Origin: an uncultured Bacilli bacterium
Lineage (GTDB): Bacteria; Bacillota_I; Bacilli_A; RF39; UBA660
NCBI GenBank assembly: GCA_944333305.1
Contig: CALVKV010000044.1
Location: 1 to 10,264 of the forward strand
DNA length: 10,264 nucleotides
Reading direction: 5' to 3'
Part shown: positions 5,581 through 10,264 of the stretch, in pieces
How positions within the stretch are numbered: position 1 is the first letter of the stretch
How the letters are laid out: each line of letters starts with the position of its first letter
Program-made: the position numbers and the translations under genes
Notes under the pieces: model-generated
Databases searched by the model: none
The model's input: only the letters and a program-made list of their open reading frames with translations
What the model was told of the DNA's origin: nothing

Positions 5581-6447
5581 CTAATCATCAAGATTAGATG
5601 TAACATATATAGTAGGATACTTAACTCCAAAGCTTCTATGAGAAACTAGTTCTCTTTTTATTTTTTCTTCTAATCTTGTAACTTGTCTAAGTGTAAGATT
5701 AGCATCCATCTCTACCATTAATTGAATCTTGTAATATTTGCCATAGCGAATTAAATAAAATTTTACTTTCTCTACTCCTTTTATATCTAACAAAAACTTT
5801 TCAATTTTCTGATAAAGTTCTAAATTATCTTCAACTTTACCTATTAAATTCATAGAATTATCTTTTAAAATATTAAAAGCTGTTCTAAATACAACAAATC
5901 CCATTACAAGTGCAACTACTATATCAACATATCTAAATATAACAATATCATCTGAAAACTGTAATAAAATAGTCGCCACAATAACGCCTATAGAAGAATA
6001 TAAATCCATCTTTGATTCTTGATAAGATGTAATCAACAACTGGCTATTTATCTTTTTACCAACTGAATAAAGAAAAAACAAAGATATTACCTTAAGCATT
6101 AAAGCTACAAATAAAATAAATAGTACTAAAAGTGATGGAATATGCCATTTACTAATAAAACCATTAACTACTATAAAAATAGATAATAGTAATAATATAA
6201 CTCCTATTACTAAATTTATAATATACTCCATCTTACCAAAACCAAAAGGATGACTTTTAGTAGGACGTTTTTTAGATACTTTTATTCCAATAAAAGAAAC
6301 AATATCAGTAATAAAATCACTTAATGTTTGCATTCCATCTGAAATTAAAGATGCAAAATTAAAATAAAGTCCCCCACCTATTTTTAAAATAGATATAAAA
6401 AAATTTATAATCATACTAAATACAAATACCTTAACTTCTCTTTTCAT
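5581..6447 (-). CDS. Cation diffusion facilitator (CDF) metal transporter
   Basis: This 288-residue membrane protein exports a divalent metal by proton exchange. Six membrane segments fit the CDF family, with the family motif S-D-G-M-Q-T-L-S-D-F-I-T-D in the second helix giving the site pair Asp44 and Asp48. A short loop H-P-F-G-F-G-K-M-E (66-74) follows, as in most members. The fifth helix has Glu144 and Asp148 (E-S-K-M-D) where zinc exporters such as YiiP have His and Asp. A cytoplasmic C-terminal domain (about 206-285) has the usual fold pattern but lacks the family's regulatory zinc His residues. Together this argues against zinc and for a harder metal such as manganese or iron(II), by inference. 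GAGGAAAG precedes the ATG, and an extended -10 promoter lies 40 bases upstream. Confidence 0.9.
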   Translation of the reverse strand: MKREVKVFVFSMIINFFISILKIGGGLYFNFASLISDGMQTLSDFITDIVSFIGIKVSKKRPTKSHPFGFGKMEYIINLVIGVILLLLSIFIVVNGFISKWHIPSLLVLFILFVALMLKVISLFFLYSVGKKINSQLLITSYQESKMDLYSSIGVIVATILLQFSDDIVIFRYVDIVVALVMGFVVFRTAFNILKDNSMNLIGKVEDNLELYQKIEKFLLDIKGVEKVKFYLIRYGKYYKIQLMVEMDANLTLRQVTRLEEKIKRELVSHRSFGVKYPTIYVTSNLDD

Positions 6448-6487
6448 ATACTTTCCTCTATACTTTCATATAAAATCAAAACTAAGT

Positions 6488-6496
6488 ATTATAACA
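6488..6496 (-). promoter_or_regulatory. Extended -10 promoter of the CDF gene
   Basis: On the minus strand TGTTATAAT (6496-6488) is an extended -10 element. No good -35 box stands 16-18 bases upstream. The start would be near 6480, giving a leader of about 33 bases, too short for a metal-sensing riboswitch. Confidence 0.45.
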
Positions 6497-6620
6497 AACT
6501 ATTTTTTCCTTTTTAGATATTCCATATACTATAATAACTCTATTATACATGACTAACTATAAGAGGTAACTCTCTTTATTTCGTAATAATATCTAAAATT
6601 ACCCCTCTAATAATAGAATA

Positions 6621-6650
6621 AAAAAGCATAAGTTTATTTAACTATGCTTT
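6621..6650 (-). terminator. Terminator of the aminopeptidase operon, overlapping its stop codon
   Basis: On the minus strand AAAGCATA and TATGCTTT pair around a twelve-base loop, and the second arm runs into TTTTTATT. The left arm encodes the last two codons and part of the TAG stop of the aminopeptidase gene (TAG at 6644-6642), so terminator and coding end overlap. Confidence 0.75.
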
Positions 6651-8021
6651 CATTAAAAAGGCTAAATAACCTCGATATGCTTCATATATATCTACTTTAC
6701 TAGTAACTTCATATGGAGCATGCATATTTAAAACAGCCACACCACCATCAATTACTTTTACATCATAATTAGCAAGAATATAAGCAATAGTACCACCGCC
6801 ACCAGCATCTACTTTACCAAGTTCAGATAATTGATAAGAAACATTTTCACTATCTAATAGATTTCTTAACTCAGCAATAAACTCAGCATCTGCATCATTA
6901 CTACTACTCTTACCACGAGCTCCTGTATATTTACAGAATACTAAACCACGAGCTAAATATGAAGAATTACGTTTATCCATAACTGAAGCATATAAAGGAT
7001 CATAAGCAGCATTAACATCACTTGATAACATTTTAGAATTTGAAAATACTCGTCTTAAAGCAACTAAACTATCTTCACCTAACAAATGACAAATCTCTGC
7101 TATCGTATTTTCATAAAACATTGATCTCATTCCTGTAGCACCTACACTACCAATCTCTTCTTTATCTACTAAAATACAACTTAAAGTCTTATCAGTAGCT
7201 TCAGCATCTAAAAATGCTACAAGTGAAGAATAAGCACAGCTTCTATCATCTTGACCATATGCTAACACCATACTTTTATCTAGACCCATATCACGAGCAC
7301 ATCCTACAGGTACTACTTCTATTTCACTAGATAAAAAGTCATCTTCTCCTATATCATATTTCTCTTTTAAGATAGAAAGCACATTAGATTTCACACTCTC
7401 TTTATCCTCTCCTTTTAGAGGCATATTTCCAACTAAAACATCTAAAGCTTCCCCTTCTATTAAATTACTAGCATTCTTCTTCATCTGCTCTCCTGCTAAA
7501 TGAGGAAGTAAATCCGTTATACAAAATACAGGATCATCATCAATCTCACCTATATTAACATCAATCTTAGTACCATCTTTTTTAACAATAACCCCGTGTA
7601 AAGCTAACGGAATAGTAGTCCATTGATATTTCTTAATACCGCCATAATAATGTGTATCTAAATAAGCAAAATCAGTATCTTCATATAAAGGATTAGCTTT
7701 TAAATCAAGTCTAGGAGAATCGATATGAGCCCCTAATATATTCATACCTTTAGTAATAGAATCTTTACCAATTATAAATAATGCTACTGCTTTACCTCTA
7801 TTATCAGCATAAATCTTATCCCCTGGTTTTAGAGCTTTTCCATTTTCAATATAATCCACAATATTGTGGAAACCTTTCTCCTCTGCACGTCTAATAATTT
7901 CCTTATTCGCTTCTCTTTCTGTCTTAGAAATAGATAAAAACTTTTTATAATCTTCACCCATTTCAAATACTTTAGAAACCTCTACTGCATCATACTTCTT
8001 CCAAATATTATCTTTCAACAT
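6642..8021 (-). CDS. apeA: M18 family zinc aminopeptidase
   Basis: This 459-residue enzyme removes N-terminal amino acids from peptides in the cytoplasm, using two zinc ions in a large oligomer. All M18 metal and catalytic positions are visible (numbered from the chosen start): His99 in G-A-H-I-D-S-P-R, the bridging Asp in G-Q-D-D-R (258-259), the E-E pair 288-289 in D-K-E-E-I-G-S-V-G-A, Asp335 in L-S-S-D-V-N-A, and His434 in N-M-H-A-P-Y-E. The G-A-H-I-D-S-P-R-L-D form matches the bacterial aminopeptidase 1 (ApeA) branch, not ApeB. A longer frame begins at 8066 with an ATGA overlap of the lysozyme stop, but GAGGAAAGGATG just before 8027/8021 and family N-termini favour ATG 8027 or 8021. It is the last gene of the run and is followed by a terminator. 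Confidence 0.95.
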   Translation of the reverse strand: MLKDNIWKKYDAVEVSKVFEMGEDYKKFLSISKTEREANKEIIRRAEEKGFHNIVDYIENGKALKPGDKIYADNRGKAVALFIIGKDSITKGMNILGAHIDSPRLDLKANPLYEDTDFAYLDTHYYGGIKKYQWTTIPLALHGVIVKKDGTKIDVNIGEIDDDPVFCITDLLPHLAGEQMKKNASNLIEGEALDVLVGNMPLKGEDKESVKSNVLSILKEKYDIGEDDFLSSEIEVVPVGCARDMGLDKSMVLAYGQDDRSCAYSSLVAFLDAEATDKTLSCILVDKEEIGSVGATGMRSMFYENTIAEICHLLGEDSLVALRRVFSNSKMLSSDVNAAYDPLYASVMDKRNSSYLARGLVFCKYTGARGKSSSNDADAEFIAELRNLLDSENVSYQLSELGKVDAGGGGTIAYILANYDVKVIDGGVAVLNMHAPYEVTSKVDIYEAYRGYLAFLMKA

Positions 8022-8062
8022 AATCATCCTTTCCTCTTTTAGTATAACACAAATTAATAAAA

Positions 8063-9262
8063 TCATTTATATAAAATATCTATATCAACATAACCATTAA
8101 TACCATCAATAACACCATCTTGACATAACTGCCACATCATATAATCTTTATCATAATCAGTTTCATCTGTATAATGAGCAAGCCATATTTTATTAGTATT
8201 ATATTTCCAAATAGCATTTAAATAATTCTTACTACCATAAAGCATAGTATCATATCCTGCATCTTTTAAAGTAGAAAAATATTCTTTCGCCACTTCATTT
8301 AAATTATACAAACTAAGATTCATACTATTAAATGATGTAAACGACTCAAAATCAAAAGCCACAGGTAAAGTAATATCATAGTCTTTTATTTGCTTAACAA
8401 CCCACTCTGCTTGCTCCTTTGCTTCTTTCTTACTATCTGCATAAGAATAAAAATATATTCCCACTTTCAAATCATTATCTATTGCTGCTTTGATATTTCG
8501 TTTAAAGTAAGGATCAAGAATATAATCTCCATCTACACCATTTTGATGCCCCACTCTAATCATAACAAATTCAGCCCCTGCTTCTTTTACTTTAGCAAAA
8601 TCTATCGCTCCTTGCCATTTAGAAACATCAATACCAATTAAGGTATCATCACTTTTATGTTCAGTTAAAATAGTATTAAAATCAGTACTAGTAACATCAC
8701 TACTACTTCCTCCACTGGTTATACTCCTAGGCTCATAAACATATAAAGTAAAGTCTACACTCTCGGTATTTCCACTACTATCTTCTGCCTCATAAACTAA
8801 AGAATAATTCCCTGCTGTATTTAAATCATAATCACCTGTAATTTTACAACTAGGATTGTTATCATAATTATCAGCACATAGTATTTCTTCCTCTAAATTA
8901 ACATCTTCACCTACTCTAACACTATAACTATTAGATAACCATATTAAAGGCTCTTCTAAATCGTTAACTTCTACTTCAAAAGTACCTTTTCTTTTTTTAT
9001 TATCACTATTTAAATAAAAAAACTCAACCTCTACTGTACCCAATTCCGTAGTATCAATTTTATCATTATCAACTACTTTACCATCTATATCTTTAATAAA
9101 ATCTTTTACTTTAACACCACTATAAACATTAACAGTTAAATCATCATTTAAAGTAAAAGCACTATTATCAACAACTATCCTTGTATTAAAATAAATTATT
9201 AACGAAATAACAAGAATAACAACTATAACTATAGTAGATATTATAATAATTTTCTTTTTCAC
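8063..9262 (-). CDS. Membrane-anchored GH25 lysozyme with Ig-like repeats
   Basis: This cell-surface muramidase of about 399 residues is predicted to cut the glycan strand of peptidoglycan. A basic start and hydrophobic anchor (about 4-25) lead to two Ig-like repeats: one at about 30-103 and a clearer DUF5011-type one at 108-178 (D-N-Y-D-N-N-P, then T-A-G-N-Y-S-L-V-Y-E-A-E-D-S-S-G-N). A Ser/Gly/Thr linker precedes the GH25 domain (about 208-399) with its acidic residues: Asp212 in G-I-D-V-S-K-W-Q-G, Asp304 and Glu306 in F-D-F-E-S, and an Asp in the terminal V-D-I-D-I-L. No lipobox is seen. The frame opens GTG-ATG within the ribosome site AGGAGGTGATG, too close to serve, so I chose GTG at 9262, seven bases after AGGAGGTGAT. 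The ATG at 9271 is the alternative. Confidence 0.9.
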   Translation of the reverse strand: MKKKIIIISTIVIVVILVISLIIYFNTRIVVDNSAFTLNDDLTVNVYSGVKVKDFIKDIDGKVVDNDKIDTTELGTVEVEFFYLNSDNKKRKGTFEVEVNDLEEPLIWLSNSYSVRVGEDVNLEEEILCADNYDNNPSCKITGDYDLNTAGNYSLVYEAEDSSGNTESVDFTLYVYEPRSITSGGSSSDVTSTDFNTILTEHKSDDTLIGIDVSKWQGAIDFAKVKEAGAEFVMIRVGHQNGVDGDYILDPYFKRNIKAAIDNDLKVGIYFYSYADSKKEAKEQAEWVVKQIKDYDITLPVAFDFESFTSFNSMNLSLYNLNEVAKEYFSTLKDAGYDTMLYGSKNYLNAIWKYNTNKIWLAHYTDETDYDKDYMMWQLCQDGVIDGINGYVDIDILYK

Positions 9263-9280
9263 GGGAAGCATCACCTCCTA

Positions 9281-9766
9281 CTATTTATCTTTAGATAGAA
9301 TTTTCCCTTTATCTTTTACCTTTTTAACTGCCCCTTTCAATAAATCATCTAAATTATTAAAAGGTTTTTCATTATAATCTAACTCATATAACCAATCTAA
9401 ATATTTGATCTTAACTGCATCATCTGGTCTTCCATAAATAACTTTATTGGAATGTAACCAATATCCAAATTCTACATTAGTAGTAAATGCAGGCATATCA
9501 GGTAACCTTCTAGGTATCCAAAATACTATAATAGAAGCTTTAGTTAGTCCTTCTCTTTCCCACATTGCCTGATCAACATAATCTTCTTTAGGTTTCCATG
9601 ATGAATACTCCGGAACATAAACAACCCCATCAAAACCTAATTTCTCTAGTTTTTTACAAGCATCAACTCTCCAAGATTTAGCATTTTCTCCTCTTGGTGT
9701 AGGACCTGCTAAAAATATAGACTTATCACTATCAACAATTTTCTCATCAGAATAATTAATTCTCAC
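9281..9766 (-). CDS. Nucleoside 2-deoxyribosyltransferase-like protein
   Basis: A 161-residue cytoplasmic protein of the nucleoside 2-deoxyribosyltransferase-like family (Nuc_deoxyrib_tr_2), which moves or hydrolyses a deoxyribose or related N-glycosidic bond in nucleotide salvage or clean-up. Visible motifs are the opening strand I-F-L-A-G-P-T-P-R (17-25), S-W-R (31-33), V-P-E (51-53), and N-V-E-F-G-Y-W (97-103), where Glu99 occupies the place of the catalytic Glu of the family. A G-R-P-D-D loop follows. The true substrate cannot be assigned. The frame also opens with GTG-ATG directly on the ribosome site GAGGTG; GTG at 9766, eight bases past GAGG, is the better start. The ribosome site touches the stop codon of the DUF1848 gene, so translation is probably coupled. 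It ends 18 bases before the lysozyme start. Confidence 0.8.
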   Translation of the reverse strand: MRINYSDEKIVDSDKSIFLAGPTPRGENAKSWRVDACKKLEKLGFDGVVYVPEYSSWKPKEDYVDQAMWEREGLTKASIIVFWIPRRLPDMPAFTTNVEFGYWLHSNKVIYGRPDDAVKIKYLDWLYELDYNEKPFNNLDDLLKGAVKKVKDKGKILSKDK

Positions 9767-9779
9767 AAACATCACCTCA

Positions 9780-10264
9780 TTAACTTTTTCTTACCTTTAT
9801 TATATCATCTTTTTCTAACTCACCAATAAGTAAAGAAGAATTTACATTATGTTTCATAGAGTTACTTATAACTTCACTTTCACTATAATTAGCATAACAA
9901 TACTTACAAAAATGTTTACAAGAATTATAATAACCTATATCAACCATTTCAACACAGTTACAAAGATTACCTTTTCTAATCCTACTTTTCTTAAATTTAG
10001 TCTTACCAGTAAGTCTTTTAGCAAGTTCTACTCCTAAACAATCTCCTTTAATAAAACCATACTCTACAAGATTTTCTTTTTCAAAACAAGTTTGTACTGT
10101 CATATTATAAGCACTTGCAATAAAACTAAAAGATGTTCCTATTTGTTTCAAGTCATCACTAGTAAAAGGTTTAACTCTAAGTACTCCCATATTCTTCCTT
10201 ACATTTTTATAATCATCTATAAAAGAAACAATAATATGTTTAACATAACCATTAAGTAAACTAC
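9780..10264 (-). CDS. DUF1848 family protein, C-terminal half, cut by the right edge
   Basis: The reading frame is open through the right edge of the window: codons upstream of the ATG at 10190 continue in frame and read like the family (V-K-H-I-I-V-S-F-I-D-D-Y-K). So 10190 is an internal Met and the start lies outside the window; family members are roughly 300 residues and about 160 are present. Counted from that Met, a Cys cluster C-N-C (77-79) is followed by D-I-G-Y-Y-N-S, then C-K-H-F-C-K-Y-C (91-98) and Y-A-N, the hallmark of DUF1848. This Cx3Cx2C pattern suggests an iron-sulfur cluster, as in radical SAM enzymes, though at the C-terminal end. The reaction is not known. The stop overlaps the ribosome site of the gene that follows. 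Confidence 0.85.
   Translation of the reverse strand, partial: SLLNGYVKHIIVSFIDDYKNVRKNMGVLRVKPFTSDDLKQIGTSFSFIASAYNMTVQTCFEKENLVEYGFIKGDCLGVELAKRLTGKTKFKKSRIRKGNLCNCVEMVDIGYYNSCKHFCKYCYANYSESEVISNSMKHNVNSSLLIGELEKDDIIKVRKS

Noticed and set aside
6562..6608. Interrupted inverted repeat AGAGGTAA / TTACCCCTCT upstream of the CDF promoter
   Set aside because: The arms mismatch by two extra C residues and the loop is long; there is not enough to call an operator or riboswitch.
8390..8641. 83-codon plus-strand open frame
   Set aside because: It lies wholly inside the GH25 lysozyme gene on the other strand, is Ile/Cys/Phe-rich as antisense frames here are, and has no ribosome site.
9849..10037. 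62-codon plus-strand open frame
   Set aside because: It is antisense to the DUF1848 gene, whose Cys motif proves the minus frame is real; the composition is mostly Thr, Ile and Phe.
1..10264. CRISPR array associated with the Cas2-like gene
   Set aside because: No regularly spaced direct repeat was found on reading the window, and no cas1 or effector gene is present.

Overview
The window comes from a very AT-rich bacterium that uses the standard code: UGA ends the integrase and lysozyme genes, and UGG encodes Trp. Strong GGAGG-type ribosome sites, a GH25 lysozyme and gene content typical of uncultured gut Bacillota (Bacilli or RF39-like lineages) point there. I cannot name a species. No rRNA, tRNA, CRISPR array or insertion sequence is visible.

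Layout. Bases 1-765 (minus strand) hold the first codons of a gene running off the left edge, preceded by an S51 (PepE/cyanophycinase-like) peptidase. Bases 796-1020 carry a start-less coding remnant. Bases 1061-5353 form an accessory-looking block: a stand-alone Cas2-like small protein (minus), a promoter-dense 250-base gap, a divergently transcribed SMC/OLD-type AAA ATPase (plus), an AT-rich gap, a two-gene membrane operon (PH-like/SHOCT protein plus a small single-pass protein, minus), and a complete tyrosine recombinase (plus) with a perfect-looking terminator. The recombinase, the remnant at the other end, the lower G+C of the ATPase gene and the lack of housekeeping functions suggest an integrated element or defence-type islet, but I found no convincing attachment repeats.

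Bases 5581-10264 look like ordinary chromosome, all on the minus strand: a cation diffusion facilitator with its own promoter, then a tightly spaced run read right to left: DUF1848 protein (cut by the right edge), nucleoside 2-deoxyribosyltransferase-like enzyme, membrane-anchored GH25 lysozyme with Ig-like repeats, and M18 aminopeptidase. This run ends in a hairpin terminator that overlaps the last stop codon. Genes in it are separated by 20 bases or less or overlap, so they are probably one transcript, although their functions do not form one obvious pathway.

The most interesting part is 1060-2850: a Cas2-fold protein and an ATPase with altered motifs, transcribed away from each other, with opposing promoters between them predicted to make overlapping antisense RNAs. 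This could be an undescribed defence or addiction module, but that is inference only.
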